Shown piece after piece: positions 44,423 to 54,518 of a stretch of 64,000 nucleotides of DNA. Source of the stretch: Pseudomonas ekonensis (lineage in GTDB: Bacteria; Pseudomonadota; Gammaproteobacteria; Pseudomonadales; Pseudomonadaceae). The notes under the pieces were generated by a model that was not told where the DNA came from, ran no database searches, and saw only the letters and a list, made by a program, of their open reading frames with translations. The stretch covers positions 443,501-507,500 of the forward strand of contig NZ_JAHSTS010000001.1 in NCBI RefSeq assembly GCF_019145435.1. The letters run 5' to 3'. The translations under genes were made by a program, and so were the position numbers. Numbering within the stretch: position 1 is the stretch's first letter; each line of letters begins with the position of its first letter.

Positions 44423-45176
44423 GCATTTCAGGGGCCGTGTGAAAACGTCGTGACGAACGGCAACGAATGGTGCGGCGAGTGTGCGACATGTTGTCACACA
44501 CGTTGCGCCGCAGTGTCGTTTTCAGGACAGGGATGACGCAGGATCAGGCAAGCGGACGGTTCTGTTTCGACATTTGTCAGCATTTATTCAGCGTTGTTCC
44601 GGCAGGCAGTTTTAACAACATCTGGCATTTGGCCAGAACCCTTTGGTTATCGGGGTTTACGCCGATCGGGGATGGGGAAAATGCCTTCGGAGCTGTCTGA
44701 TCTGAGGCGGGTACACCTACATTTTTTGGTGTTTTTGTTGAGAATCGATTTCGATACCATGCGCCACTTTTGCAAAAACGGTGATGGATTGTTGCTCTGA
44801 GGGATAAAAATTATTTCGGGATGAGACATGGTGTCGGGGGCGCTACCTCACTACAATCGCCCGCACTGAATTCCCGGCACTGCCCGTCCTTATAAAGGCA
44901 CAGGCAGGAAGTCGGGTATCGGGGCGGCCATGAGGCCTGCTGCGATACCCAGGTGTCGGTGCCTTCCAACTTTCCGCACCAAATGGAATTGGTCTGTAAC
45001 AAGGCCTTTGACCACGAATTCGAATAAGAACTGACCGCTGTCCCAGGATTTGTCGAGCGTCTGACGCGCGACGGGCGGCCCTTATTCAATCCAAAGAAAA
45101 TGCCAACCCTTGGCAGGGTGAAGTGTTGGCGATCAAAACCCAACTGCATTGCGCAAGCTGCTTTAGAGGTCGTGAG
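44423..45176. other. Long upstream region of the cyo operon, no gene seen
   Basis: About 750 nt with lower GC than its surroundings, especially 44690-44820, and no convincing reading frame. It probably holds the cyo promoter and regulator sites. A weak Fur-like segment, tgagaatcgatttcgatac, is at 44739-44757. A small hairpin, acacc/ggtgt followed by five T, is at about 44713-44737. Nothing here could be assigned firmly. Confidence 0.5.
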
Positions 45177-46118
45177 ATGAGTAAAAACAGGTACCCCAGA
45201 TTACTAGGCCTAGTGCCGCTGCTCGGCACGTTGCTGCTGGGAGGCTGCAACATGACCTTGCTCAATCCAACGGGCCAGATCGGCCTGGAACAGCGCAACC
45301 TGATCATCACCGCCACGCTGCTGATGCTGTTGGTCGTGGTGCCGGTCATCGTGATGACCTTCCTGTTCGCCTGGAAGTACCGCGCCTCCAACAAGAACGC
45401 CGTCTACACCCCGAAATGGTCGCACTCGACCAAGATCGAAGTGGCCGTCTGGACCATCCCTGTCCTGATCATCATCGCCCTGGGCTACATCACCTATAAG
45501 TCGACCCACTCGCTGGATCCTTATCGCCCGATCGAATCCGACGTCAAGCCTGTGACCATCGAAGTGGTCGCGCTGGACTGGAAATGGCTGTTCATCTATC
45601 CGGAACAAGGCATCGCCACGGTCAACAAGATCGTGTTCCCGGCGCACACGCCGATCAACTTCAAGATCACCTCCGACGCCGTGATGAACTCGTTCTTCAT
45701 CCCGGGCCTGGGCGGCCAGATCTACGCGATGGCGGGCATGCAGACCAAGCTGCACCTGATCGCCGACCGCAACGCTGAAATGGAAGGCATCTCCGCCAAC
45801 TACAGCGGCGCTGGTTTCACCGGCATGAAATTCAAGGCTATCGCAACTTCCCAGGAAGATTTCGACGCCTGGGTAAGTGAAGTCAAAAAGGCACCTAAAC
45901 AGCTTGATCAAGCTGAATACGCAGCCCTTTCCAAGCCAAGCCAGAACAATCCGGTTGAGCTCTACTCCTCGGTCACGCCGAACCAGTTCCAGATCATCGT
46001 CGACAAGTACGAAGGCATGAAACCGGGCAAGCCTCTGAAGCACGAGAAGAAAGAGAAGGAAGTGGCCGCCACGGAAATGGACTCGAATTCGCATTCAGCT
46101 GCCGGGGCAGAGGAGTAA
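45177..46118 (+). CDS. cyoA: Cytochrome bo3 ubiquinol oxidase subunit II
   Basis: 313 aa from ATG 45177 with a lipobox (LLGGCNMT) and two membrane helices (LIITATLLMLLVVVPVIVM; VWTIPVLIIIALGYI). The cupredoxin-like periplasmic domain (DWKWLFIYPEQGIATVNK, SFFIPGLGGQIYAMAGMQ) lacks the CuA cysteines, as expected for a quinol rather than cytochrome c oxidase. First gene of cyoABCDE. Confidence 0.96.
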   Translation: MSKNRYPRLLGLVPLLGTLLLGGCNMTLLNPTGQIGLEQRNLIITATLLMLLVVVPVIVMTFLFAWKYRASNKNAVYTPKWSHSTKIEVAVWTIPVLIIIALGYITYKSTHSLDPYRPIESDVKPVTIEVVALDWKWLFIYPEQGIATVNKIVFPAHTPINFKITSDAVMNSFFIPGLGGQIYAMAGMQTKLHLIADRNAEMEGISANYSGAGFTGMKFKAIATSQEDFDAWVSEVKKAPKQLDQAEYAALSKPSQNNPVELYSSVTPNQFQIIVDKYEGMKPGKPLKHEKKEKEVAATEMDSNSHSAAGAEE

Positions 46119-46121
46119 ACG

Positions 46122-48152
46122 ATGTTTGGTAAATTAAGTTGGGAAGCGGTTCCTTTCCACGAGCCGATTGTCATGGTGACCATTGCCATGATCGCGCTCG
46201 GTGGTCTGGCGCTGTTCGCGGCAATCACCTACTTCAAGAAGTGGACCTACCTGTGGACCGAGTGGCTGACGTCGGTCGACCACAAGAAAATCGGCGTGAT
46301 GTACATCATCGTCGCCATGGTCATGCTGCTGCGCGGCTTCGCCGACGCCATCATGATGCGTTCCCAGCTGGCCATGGCCACCGAGGGTTCGCCTGGCTAC
46401 CTGCCGCCTGAACACTATGACCAGATCTTCACCGCCCACGGTGTGATCATGATCATCTTCATGGCGATGCCATTCTTCACCGGCCTGATGAACCTTGCGG
46501 TGCCGCTGCAGATCGGCGCCCGTGACGTTGCCTTCCCGTTCCTGAACTCCCTGAGCTTCTGGCTGCTGGTGTCCGGCGTCGTGCTGATCAACCTGTCCCT
46601 GGGCGTCGGCGAATTCGCCAAGACCGGCTGGGTTGCCTATCCGCCGCTGTCGGGCCTGCAATACAGTCCTGGCGTGGGTGTGGACTACTACATCTGGGCG
46701 CTGCAGCTATCGGGTCTGGGTACGACACTCACAGGGGTCAACTTCCTGGCCACCGTGCTGAAGATGCGTACCCCTGGCATGAAGCTGATGGACATGCCGA
46801 TCTTCACCTGGACCTGCACCTGGGCCAACGTCCTGATCGTGGCTTCGTTCCCGATCCTGACCGCCACCCTGGCGCTGCTGACCCTTGACCGTTACATGGA
46901 TTTCCACATTTTCACCAACGAACTTGGTGGCAATCCGATGATGTACGTCAACCTGTTCTGGGCTTGGGGCCACCCTGAGGTGTACATCCTGATCCTGCCG
47001 GCGTTCGGCATCTTCTCGGAAGTCGTCTCGGCGTTCACCGGCAAGAAACTGTTCGGCCACCACTCGATGATCTACGCCTCGGGCGCGATCTCGGTGCTGG
47101 GCTTCATGGTTTGGCTGCACCACTTCTTCACCATGGGTTCGGGCGCCAGCGTCAACGCCTTCTTCGGTCTGGCGACGATGCTGATCTCCATCCCGACGGG
47201 CGTGAAGCTGTTCAACTGGCTGTTCACCATCTACCAGGGCCGTCTGCGCTTCACCAGCCAGGTGATGTGGACCCTGGGCTTCATGGTGACCTTCGCCATC
47301 GGCGGCATGACCGGCGTACTGCTGGCCATCCCGGGTGCGGACTTCGTGCTGCACAACAGCCTGTTCGTGATCGCGCACTTCCACAACGTGATCATCGGCG
47401 GCGCGGTATTCGGCTACATCGCAGGCTTCGGCTTCTACTTCCCTAAAGCGTTCGGCTTCAAGCTGCACGAAGGTTGGGGCAAGGCAGCGTTCTGGTTCTG
47501 GATCGTCGGCTTCTTCGTCGCGTTCATGCCGCTGTACGCTCTGGGCTTCATGGGCATGACCCGTCGCCTGAACGCCACCACCAACCCTGAGTGGGTGCCG
47601 TACCTGTACGTCGCCATGGTCGGTGCGGTGCTGATCGCGTTCGGTATCGCTTCCCAGCTGATCCAGCTGTACGTGTCGGTGCGTGACCGCAACAAGCCAG
47701 AGAACATGTGCGAACACGGCGACCCGTGGAATGCCCATACCCTGGAATGGTCGACCTCGTCGCCGCCGCCGTTCTACAACTTCGCCGTCCTGCCGAAGGC
47801 CGACTGCATCGACCCGTTCACCGAAGCCAAGGAAAACGGTACCGCGTACCAGAAGCCGGCCAAGTACGAGCCGATCCACATGCCGAACAACACCGCCACC
47901 GGTGTGGTGATGGGCGCTCTGCTGACCGTGTTCGGTTTCGCGATGATCTGGCACATCTGGTGGCTGGCGATCGCGAGCCTGGCAGGCACCGTGATCTACT
48001 TCGTGATCCACGCTGCGCGTGACGATCAGGGCTACATGGTGCCGGTCGACGTGATCGAGCGCATCGAAGCCGAGCAGCACAAGCGTCTGGTCGCGGCCGG
48101 CAAGATCCCGGCGTCCGCCACCCGTGTTGAAACCAAGTTGGAACAGGCTTAA
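46122..48152 (+). CDS. cyoB: Cytochrome bo3 ubiquinol oxidase subunit I
   Basis: 676-aa haem-copper oxidase core with about 15 membrane helices. Low-spin haem ligand His in [12 protein letters not shown]; CuB/haem o3 centre [15 protein letters not shown] with the cross-linked His-Tyr pair, the His-His of [11 protein letters not shown], and [15 protein letters not shown] near the last haem ligands. Reduces O2 to water and pumps protons. Confidence 0.97.
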   Translation: MFGKLSWEAVPFHEPIVMVTIAMIALGGLALFAAITYFKKWTYLWTEWLTSVDHKKIGVMYIIVAMVMLLRGFADAIMMRSQLAMATEGSPGYLPPEHYDQIFTAHGVIMIIFMAMPFFTGLMNLAVPLQIGARDVAFPFLNSLSFWLLVSGVVLINLSLGVGEFAKTGWVAYPPLSGLQYSPGVGVDYYIWALQLSGLGTTLTGVNFLATVLKMRTPGMKLMDMPIFTWTCTWANVLIVASFPILTATLALLTLDRYMDFHIFTNELGGNPMMYVNLFWAWGHPEVYILILPAFGIFSEVVSAFTGKKLFGHHSMIYASGAISVLGFMVWLHHFFTMGSGASVNAFFGLATMLISIPTGVKLFNWLFTIYQGRLRFTSQVMWTLGFMVTFAIGGMTGVLLAIPGADFVLHNSLFVIAHFHNVIIGGAVFGYIAGFGFYFPKAFGFKLHEGWGKAAFWFWIVGFFVAFMPLYALGFMGMTRRLNATTNPEWVPYLYVAMVGAVLIAFGIASQLIQLYVSVRDRNKPENMCEHGDPWNAHTLEWSTSSPPPFYNFAVLPKADCIDPFTEAKENGTAYQKPAKYEPIHMPNNTATGVVMGALLTVFGFAMIWHIWWLAIASLAGTVIYFVIHAARDDQGYMVPVDVIERIEAEQHKRLVAAGKIPASATRVETKLEQA

Positions 48153-48155
48153 ACA

Positions 48156-48782
48156 ATGTCGAACTTAGTGACCAATGTTGGACACGCCCATGGTCATGAC
48201 CATGGGCACGATGACCATCACCACGACTCGGGCGAGATGACCGTGTACGGTTTCTGGCTCTACCTGATGACCGACTGCATCCTGTTTGCGTCGATCTTCG
48301 CGGTGTACGCGGTACTGGTGAACAACGTGGCCGGCGGACCGTCGGGCCACGACATCTTCGAACTGCCTTACGTGCTGGGCGAAACCGCTCTGCTGCTGTT
48401 CAGTTCGATCACCTACGGCTTCGCCATGCTGGCGTTGTACAAGGGCAAGAAGCAGCAGGTTCTGGGTTGGCTGTTCATGACCTTCCTGCTGGGCGCGGGC
48501 TTCATCGCCATGGAGATCAACGAGTTCCACCTGCTGATCTCCGAAGGCTTCGGCCCTAACCGTTCGGGCTTCCTGTCCGGGTTCTTCACCCTGGTCGGCA
48601 CCCACGGCCTGCACGTTTCCGCCGGTCTGATCTGGATGGCGGTGATGATGTACCAGGTCAACAAACATGGCCTGACGTCGACCAACAAGACCCGCCTGAG
48701 CTGCCTGAGCCTGTTCTGGCACTTCCTGGACGTGGTCTGGATCTGCGTCTTCACCGTCGTCTACCTGATGGGGACCCTGTAA
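48156..48782 (+). CDS. cyoC: Cytochrome bo3 ubiquinol oxidase subunit III
   Basis: 208-aa membrane protein with five helices. A His-rich N-terminus ([19 protein letters not shown]) precedes [20 protein letters not shown], the subunit III signature; [12 protein letters not shown] and [18 protein letters not shown] follow. The stop overlaps the cyoD start (TAATG). The His-rich tail resembles metal-binding segments but is of unknown use. Confidence 0.95.
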   Translation: MSNLVTNVGHAHGHDHGHDDHHHDSGEMTVYGFWLYLMTDCILFASIFAVYAVLVNNVAGGPSGHDIFELPYVLGETALLLFSSITYGFAMLALYKGKKQQVLGWLFMTFLLGAGFIAMEINEFHLLISEGFGPNRSGFLSGFFTLVGTHGLHVSAGLIWMAVMMYQVNKHGLTSTNKTRLSCLSLFWHFLDVVWICVFTVVYLMGTL

Positions 48783-49117
48783 TGGCTAATGCACACTCCC
48801 ATGACAGCCACGATGCTGGCCACGGCAGCGTAAAGTCTTACGCCATCGGCTTCATCCTGTCGGTGATCCTGACCGTCATCCCGTTCGGCCTGGTGATGTA
48901 CCCAAGCCTGCCGAAGGCGACGACGCTGGCGATCGTCCTGCTGTTCGCGGTGATCCAGGTGATCGTTCACCTGTATTACTTCCTGCACCTGGACCGTTCC
49001 GTGGCGCAGCGCAACAACGTGATTGCGTTCGTCTTCACGGCCATCGTGATTCTGCTGCTGGTCGGCTTGTCGCTGTGGATCATGTTCAGCATCCACACGT
49101 TCATGATGGCGAAGTGA
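48782..49117 (+). CDS. cyoD: Cytochrome bo3 ubiquinol oxidase subunit IV
   Basis: 111 aa, three membrane helices: [42 protein letters not shown] and [22 protein letters not shown]. His-containing N-terminus. Matches CyoD in length and helix pattern; position fourth in the operon confirms it. Confidence 0.94.
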   Translation: MANAHSHDSHDAGHGSVKSYAIGFILSVILTVIPFGLVMYPSLPKATTLAIVLLFAVIQVIVHLYYFLHLDRSVAQRNNVIAFVFTAIVILLLVGLSLWIMFSIHTFMMAK

Positions 49118-49127
49118 GGTAGACCCG

Positions 49128-50015
49128 ATGTCGCTCAAGCACTTTATCCAAATCACCAAACCGGGGATCATTTTCGGTAACGTGCTTTCGGTGGCGGGCG
49201 GGTTCTTCCTGGCCTCCAAGGGGCATGTCGATCTGGCCGTGTTCCTGGCGGCCATGATCGGCACCTCCCTGGTCGTGGCCTCCGGTTGCGTGTTCAACAA
49301 CTGCATCGACCGCGACATCGACCTGAAGATGGAGCGCACCAAGAACCGGGTGCTGGTCCAGGGACTCGTCTCCCTGAAGCTGGCCCTGGCCTACGCGACC
49401 GTCCTGGGCGTCGCCGGCGTTGCGTTGCTGTACAAGGTGGCCAACCCGTTGGCTGCCCTGTTCGCCGTGATCGGCTTCATCATCTACGTCGGCTTCTACA
49501 GCCTGTACCTCAAGCGCAAGTCGGTTCACGGCACGCTGGTGGGCAGTCTGTCGGGCGCCATGCCGCCGGTGATCGGTTACGTGGCCGTGAGCAACAGCTT
49601 CGACATGGCCGCGCTGACCCTGCTGGTGATGTTCAGCTTGTGGCAGATGCCGCATTCCTACGCCATCGCGATCTTCCGCTTCAAGGATTACCAGGCCGCA
49701 TCGATTCCGGTGCTGCCGGTGAAGCGCGGGATCGAGACGGCCAAGAAGCACATCCTGATCTACATCCTGGCGTTCCTGGCGGCGACCCTGATGCTGACCT
49801 TGAGCGGCTACGCCGGCATGAGCTACTTCGCCGTCGCCGCGGCCATGGGCATGTACTGGCTGTACATGGCCTGGACCGGCAACAAGGCTGTGGACGACAC
49901 CGTCTGGGCACGCAAGCTGTTCGTGTTCTCGATCTTCACCATCACCGCGCTGAGCGTGATGATGTCGGTGGACTTCAAGGTGCCGGGCGATGTGCTGATG
50001 ACGTACGCGCAGTAA
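49128..50015 (+). CDS. cyoE: Protohaem IX farnesyltransferase (haem O synthase)
   Basis: 295-aa polytopic UbiA-family prenyltransferase that makes haem O for CyoB. Prenyl-diphosphate binding motif [20 protein letters not shown], then [20 protein letters not shown] and [17 protein letters not shown], and [20 protein letters not shown]. Nine helices. Last gene of the operon, followed by a terminator. Confidence 0.96.
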   Translation: MSLKHFIQITKPGIIFGNVLSVAGGFFLASKGHVDLAVFLAAMIGTSLVVASGCVFNNCIDRDIDLKMERTKNRVLVQGLVSLKLALAYATVLGVAGVALLYKVANPLAALFAVIGFIIYVGFYSLYLKRKSVHGTLVGSLSGAMPPVIGYVAVSNSFDMAALTLLVMFSLWQMPHSYAIAIFRFKDYQAASIPVLPVKRGIETAKKHILIYILAFLAATLMLTLSGYAGMSYFAVAAAMGMYWLYMAWTGNKAVDDTVWARKLFVFSIFTITALSVMMSVDFKVPGDVLMTYAQ

Positions 50016-50031
50016 GGTTGCAGGCTTCAAG

Positions 50032-50069
50032 AAAAACCCCGCCATCGGAAGATGGACGGGGTTTTTTCT
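50032..50069 (+). terminator. Rho-independent terminator after cyoE
   Basis: aaaaaccccgccatc / gatggacggggtttttt with a GGAA tetraloop, 17 nt after the cyoE stop. Confidence 0.92.
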
Positions 50070-50184
50070 TGCCCGCGATTCGGTGGCCGGGGAGGGGAAT
50101 GGCCGGTTGCGCGGTAATGGCAAAAGGCCTAGATTTGGATCCAAACCTGCGGTCCTTCATGCATCGATTCAGAGGCTGGGCGAA

Positions 50185-50676
50185 ATGACGGAAAGGCTGA
50201 CCTGCGACGAACGCTTCATTGCACTGGCGAAAGAACTGAACTTCGACATCTATGGCGAGAATTCCAGCGGCGGCAACTATGCGCCGCTGATCCGCCACCA
50301 CGACGAGCTGTACATCAGCGGCCTGGTGCCGCGCACCCACGGCCAGATCCAGTACCCGGGCCGGGTCGGCCTGGAACTGACGCTCAAGGATGCCCAGGCC
50401 GCCGCCAGCATCAGCGCGATGCGCGCGCTGGCGTTGATCGTCGATGCCGTCGGCTCGCTGGACAAGGTCAAGGCGCTGCTGCGGGTCACGGTCTACGTGA
50501 AGTCCACGGCGGACTTCGTCGACCTGAGCGAAGTCGCCAACGGCGCATCGGATGTGTTCAGCCATGTGTTCGGCGATGTCGGCCGGCACACCCGCACCAC
50601 GGTCGGCGTGTATCAGCTGCCCAAGAACGCGGCCATCGAAGTGGACATGATCGCGGCGTTGCATCCGTCGGCGTAA
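50185..50676 (+). CDS. RidA (YjgF/YER057c/UK114) family protein
   Basis: 163 aa from ATG 50185, with GAGG upstream; in-frame starts further up fall in the terminator region. The C-terminal signature HTRTTVGVYQLPKNAAIEVD contains the Arg that in RidA binds the enamine/imine carboxylate. The family as a whole deaminates reactive enamines or has other small-molecule roles; with the longer N-terminal part it is closer to YjgH-like members than to RidA itself. It stands alone between two terminators. Confidence 0.8.
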   Translation: MTERLTCDERFIALAKELNFDIYGENSSGGNYAPLIRHHDELYISGLVPRTHGQIQYPGRVGLELTLKDAQAAASISAMRALALIVDAVGSLDKVKALLRVTVYVKSTADFVDLSEVANGASDVFSHVFGDVGRHTRTTVGVYQLPKNAAIEVDMIAALHPSA

Positions 50677-50692
50677 CCGAAGGCCCGCACAG

Positions 50693-50730
50693 CAAAAAGC
50701 CCCGCCTGGCATCCAGAGCGGGGCTTTTTC
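50693..50730. terminator. Bidirectional terminator
   Basis: aaaaagccccgc... / ...gcggggcttttt around tggcatccaga, between the convergent RidA-type gene and the leftward gene at 50744. Confidence 0.9.
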
Positions 50731-50743
50731 GTCGGCGCGCGGT

Positions 50744-51448
50744 TTACTGCGCGGCGATGCTGTAGCCGTCGAACGCGGTCTGCTGCTGCAGGGCGGTGAT
50801 GATGTTCTTGCGGTTGACCGCCTGCTCGGTGCCGGCGTTGTCGATGAAAGTCTCGCTCTCCAGCTCGGCCTCGTCGCCTTCGCCGGTGAAGGTGAAGCCG
50901 AGGAACTCCAGCGCTTCGCGGTCCATGCTCAGGCGCGAGCGCGGGGTGCGCATCGGCAGGGTCACGCTGATGCCGTCCTTGCTGATGCTGAACACTTCGG
51001 CGTCTTTCTTGGCCCGTGCGGCCTTGCCCTTGCCGCCGCTCGGATTGCTGATGGCCTGGTGGGTCTGGTTCAGGACCTTGAGGGCCAGGCCGTAGACGAT
51101 TTCCTGGAACGCCGGATCGTCCTTGAAGCTGGACAGGATGCGGCTGATCGGGAACTTGCTGCTCAGGTCTTCGAGGGCGGCGGTGTCGGCGGCTTCGGCG
51201 TCCTTGAGGCGCTTGAGCTGGCCCATCAGTTCGTAGGCCTGGTCGTCATCGAAGCGGTCGTGGGCCTGACGGATCGCTGCGCGCAGCTCACGGATCTGCT
51301 CGCTTTCGCGGGTGGACTGGAACGCGTCCAGCACCATTTCGCTGATGGTCTTGGCCTGCGGAAGGTGTTGTGAAAGATTGATGGAGTTTTCGTATTCCGC
51401 TTTGGACGACAGAGTGACTACGGATTCAGCGGTGTTGAAATCGGACAT
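50744..51448 (-). CDS. Uncharacterised 234-aa cytoplasmic protein
   Basis: Starts MSDFNTAESVVTLSSKAEYE at ATG 51448, preceded by AGTAG and similar; an upstream frame to 51541 looks non-coding. No signal peptide or membrane helix. Helical, charged middle (REAIRQAHDRFDDD-type segments around residues 60-100) with a basic stretch SGGKGKAARAKKDAE near 135-150. The last 80 residues look like beta strands (VFSISKDGISVTLPMRTPRS, then FLGFTFTGEGDEAELESETF). No family recognised. Neighbours give no clue. Confidence 0.7.
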   Translation of the reverse strand: MSDFNTAESVVTLSSKAEYENSINLSQHLPQAKTISEMVLDAFQSTRESEQIRELRAAIRQAHDRFDDDQAYELMGQLKRLKDAEAADTAALEDLSSKFPISRILSSFKDDPAFQEIVYGLALKVLNQTHQAISNPSGGKGKAARAKKDAEVFSISKDGISVTLPMRTPRSRLSMDREALEFLGFTFTGEGDEAELESETFIDNAGTEQAVNRKNIITALQQQTAFDGYSIAAQ

Positions 51449-51565
51449 TGAAATTTCACTACTTCTTTGACTGGGTGGAGGCGAAAAAGCACGGGTCTTT
51501 TTCCGGGCGCCTAATTTAGGGGAGCGGCGCCGGGTTGTCACGGAGCAGGGCGCCGACGGCGCCGA

Positions 51566-53092
51566 TTATTTGCCCGCTGCGTGCTGCTCCACCGAACGCA
51601 GCATCGACTGCTCGGCGCTCTGCGGGTTGACCTGCAAGGCAAAGCGGAACGTCGCACCGCGCCCTGGGGCATCGAGCAGGCGGATCTCGCTGCCGTGCAA
51701 CTGCAGGATGCGGTGCACGATGCGCAGGCCCAGCCCGCCGTCCCGCCGTGCGCCGCCGATGTTGAACGGGCGCAGGAACAGGCCTTCGCGCAGTTCCGGC
51801 GCGATGCCGGGGCCGGTGTCGCTGACCGTGACTTCGACCTGCGCACCCTGCGGCTTGAGCGCAAGCTCGATGTCCCCGCCCGGCGGGGTGTGGCGCAAGG
51901 CATTGTCCACCAGGTTGGTCAGCACCCGCTCGATGAGGCCAAGGTCTGCACAGACCGCCGGCAGGCCGGCGGTGAAGTCGGCCTTGAGGCTGACCTGGCG
52001 GGCCTCGGCGCCCAGCTCGAATTTCTGGAACACGTCCTGCACCAGGTCGGTCAGCGAAAAGCGCTCCAGCACCGGTTGCACGAACCCGTGCTCCAGGCGC
52101 ACCAGTTCCAGCAGCGATTGCGCCAGGCCGCCGACCTTGCGGCTTTGGTCGAGGGCGATCCCCAGGTAGCGTCGGCGGTCCTGCGCCGACAGCGTGGCGT
52201 CCTTGAGCGACAGGGTCTCCAGGTAGCCGTGCAGGGAGGCCAGCGGCGTGCGCAGGTCATGGGAGATGTTCGCCACCAGCTCGCGGCGCTCCTGGTCCTG
52301 GCGGGTCAACGAGCGCCACTGCTCGCCGAGCCGGGCCTGCATCTGCCGGAAGGCGCTGTCGAGCACGGCGATTTCGTCGTGTCCGGCGGACTTGTCCACA
52401 ACCGGCGGGCCGTTCTCCTGCGACGCGGCGCGCGGCGCGCCGTCGATGTCGAAGCGGCTGACGGTGTCGGTCAGCCGCCGCAACGGGCGGGTGATCAGGT
52501 TGAACGCCACGAGGCCGGCGACCAGGCACAGCAGCGCCACCAGCCCGATGGACAGCAGGGCGGTGTTCAGGGCGGCGCTGGTGGCCCCGCGTTCGGCGTA
52601 GCGGTCATGCTCCTCGCTGAGCAGCACCACATAGAGATAGCCGGACGGCTTGCCGTCGACCTGCAGCGGCGCGGCGCTGAACACCTTGCGGCCGTCGACG
52701 CTGCGCGGGTCGTCGCCGAGGATCGGCAGCGGCTGGTCGTCGAGCAGCCGCCGGACCGGGGCGAGGTCCACCGTCTGCCTGCGCAGCCGGCCTTCGGGTG
52801 CGGCGTTGCCGACGATCCGGCCGGTGTTGTCCAGCAGGTACACCTCGACGCTGGGGTTGACCAGCATCAACTGGCTGAACAGTTCGCGCACGGCGCCGGG
52901 CATCAGGCCGTGGCTATCCATCAGCACGGTGTCGCGGGCGATGTGCCGGGCCAGGTCGCGGGACAGGCCCTGCACCACTTCAAGTTCATGCATCTGGCTG
53001 GAGCGCACCTGCAGCCAGGCCGAGGTGCCGCAGCACACCAGCAGCAGGGCGGCGAACACCAACGACAGGCGCTGCGTGAGGGTCAGTCTCAT
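51566..53092 (-). CDS. Sensor histidine kinase, divergent from msr operon
   Basis: 508 aa from the ATG that overlaps the regulator stop. Two membrane helices (about 9-29 and 177-198) flank a periplasmic domain of about 145 residues with VEVYLLDNTGRIVGNAAPEG, a PAS/CACHE-like strand pattern. Then HAMP (LITRPLRRLTDTVSRFD), HisKA with His278 in LVANISHDLRTPLASL, and HATPase (NLVDNALRHTPPGG, GLGLRIVHRILQLHG). Cytoplasmic loops match the BaeS/CpxA type. The periplasmic domain has no metal-binding motif. It probably senses oxidative or envelope stress given the divergent genes, which is inference. Confidence 0.88.
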   Translation of the reverse strand: MRLTLTQRLSLVFAALLLVCCGTSAWLQVRSSQMHELEVVQGLSRDLARHIARDTVLMDSHGLMPGAVRELFSQLMLVNPSVEVYLLDNTGRIVGNAAPEGRLRRQTVDLAPVRRLLDDQPLPILGDDPRSVDGRKVFSAAPLQVDGKPSGYLYVVLLSEEHDRYAERGATSAALNTALLSIGLVALLCLVAGLVAFNLITRPLRRLTDTVSRFDIDGAPRAASQENGPPVVDKSAGHDEIAVLDSAFRQMQARLGEQWRSLTRQDQERRELVANISHDLRTPLASLHGYLETLSLKDATLSAQDRRRYLGIALDQSRKVGGLAQSLLELVRLEHGFVQPVLERFSLTDLVQDVFQKFELGAEARQVSLKADFTAGLPAVCADLGLIERVLTNLVDNALRHTPPGGDIELALKPQGAQVEVTVSDTGPGIAPELREGLFLRPFNIGGARRDGGLGLRIVHRILQLHGSEIRLLDAPGRGATFRFALQVNPQSAEQSMLRSVEQHAAGK

Positions 53093-53805
53093 GGCTGTTC
53101 CGCGCTGGCGCTGAACTTGTAGCCGCGCCCCCACACCGTGAGGATGCGCCGGGGCTGGGCGGGGTCGGCCTCGATCTTCGAGCGCAACCGGTTGATGTGG
53201 GTGTTGACCGTGTGTTCGTAGCCTTCGTGGCTGTAGCCCCAGACGGCGTTGAGCAGGTCCATGCGCGAGAACACCTTGCCCGGCTGGCGGGCGAAGAAGT
53301 GCAGCAGGTCGAACTCCCGAGGGGGCAGGTCCAGCCGCTGGCCGTTGAGCAGCACCTCGCGGGTGATCGGGTCGATCTCCAGGCCGTCGAGCATCAGGCG
53401 CCCGGCGTCCATCTTCAGGTTGCGCGCCATGGCGTCGACCCGGCGCAGCAGCGCCTTGACCCGGGCCACCAGCTCCAGCATCGAGAACGGTTTGGCGAGG
53501 TAGTCGTCGGCGCCCAGTTCCAGGCCGAGGATGCGGTGCACTTCGCTGGAGCGGGCGCTGGTGATGATGATCGGCGTATAGCGCGCCATGGCCCGGGCAC
53601 GGCGGCAGATTTCCAGGCCGTCGACGCCGGGGAGCATCAGGTCGAGGATGAGGGCGTCCCACTGTTCCTGCTGCAGCAGGCGCATGCCTTCGGCGCCGTC
53701 GGCGCTGTGCACCACCTCGAATTGCTCGTCCCGCAGGTGCAGGCAGATGAGGTCGGCGATGTGCAGGTCGTCCTCGACCACCAGGACGCGTTTGGTCTGT
53801 TCCAT
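53089..53805 (-). CDS. OmpR-family response regulator, divergent from msr operon
   Basis: 238 aa from ATG 53805, which has AAGGA 9 nt upstream; an ATG three codons earlier abuts that site. Receiver with Asp55 (LILDLMLPG), acidic pair EDD at 11-13, Lys in AKPFSMLEL. DNA-binding domain LDLPPREFDLLHFFARQPGK, NTHINRLRSKIEADP, ILTVWGRGYKF. Overlaps the kinase gene. Faces the msrB operon across a 151-nt gap, so it is the obvious candidate regulator. Confidence 0.9.
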   Translation of the reverse strand: MEQTKRVLVVEDDLHIADLICLHLRDEQFEVVHSADGAEGMRLLQQEQWDALILDLMLPGVDGLEICRRARAMARYTPIIITSARSSEVHRILGLELGADDYLAKPFSMLELVARVKALLRRVDAMARNLKMDAGRLMLDGLEIDPITREVLLNGQRLDLPPREFDLLHFFARQPGKVFSRMDLLNAVWGYSHEGYEHTVNTHINRLRSKIEADPAQPRRILTVWGRGYKFSASAEQP

Positions 53806-53956
53806 GAAGCTCATTCCTTCGGCGCGATAGGCGCATTGTGCGGGTTTTCCTGCGGGCGAGTTATCACCAATTGTTTAACTTCCCGTGAGGATTCGGCGAT
53901 CAACCCAAGCCTAGGCTGTGTTCGTCATCAAGCACTTGGAATCGACGGAGACAGCC

Positions 53957-54475
53957 ATGTTTTCAAGGCGACAGATACTGGCAGCGGGCGGCGGGCTGGG
54001 GGTTGCGGCCCTGTTGGCGGGTGTATTGCCAAAGTTGTCGACCGGCGCGGCGCCGATCGGCGAAGCCCGGGCCGACGAAGCGTTCGAAGTTGTCCACAGC
54101 GACAGCGAATGGCGCGCGCTGCTCAGCCCCGAGCAGTACGACGTGCTGCGCCGGGAAGGCACCGAACGGGCCTACACCAGCCCGCTGAACGGCGAGCACC
54201 GCACCGGCACGTTCGCCTGCGCCGGTTGCGCGCTGGCGCTGTTCTCGTCCGCGACCAAGTTCGACAGCCGCACCGGCTGGCCGAGTTTCTGGGCGCCGCT
54301 GGAGCACGCCGTGGCCACGCGTCAGGACCGATCCTTCGGCATGAGCCGCGAGGAGGTCCACTGCCGGCGCTGCGGCGGGCACCTGGGGCACGTCTTCGAC
54401 GACGGCCCGAAACCCACCGGCCTGCGCTACTGCATGAACGGCGTGGCCATGACCTTCAACCCCGCGGCGGCATGA
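53957..54475 (+). CDS. msrB: Exported methionine-(R)-sulfoxide reductase MsrB
   Basis: 172 aa from ATG 53957. The N-terminus MFSRRQILAAGGGLGVAALL has the SRR-x-hydrophobic form of a Tat signal. MsrB domain 45-170: zinc ligands Cys88/Cys91 and Cys136/Cys139, catalytic Cys159 in RYCMNGVAMTF. Reduces the R isomer of methionine sulfoxide; with the signal, it should act in the periplasm. First gene of msrB-dipZ-msrA. Confidence 0.9.
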   Translation: MFSRRQILAAGGGLGVAALLAGVLPKLSTGAAPIGEARADEAFEVVHSDSEWRALLSPEQYDVLRREGTERAYTSPLNGEHRTGTFACAGCALALFSSATKFDSRTGWPSFWAPLEHAVATRQDRSFGMSREEVHCRRCGGHLGHVFDDGPKPTGLRYCMNGVAMTFNPAAA

Positions 54476-54518
54476 ACCGTGCCCCGCCCGCGTTTTTCAC
54501 TGACTACAGGACGATGCC

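Noticed and set aside
44739-44757. Fur box before cyoA
   Set aside because: Too many mismatches to the 19-bp consensus to list as a site; mentioned only as a weak resemblance.
44467-44829. Short open frames before cyoA
   Set aside because: No ribosome sites, unusual composition, and overlap with the AT-rich control region.
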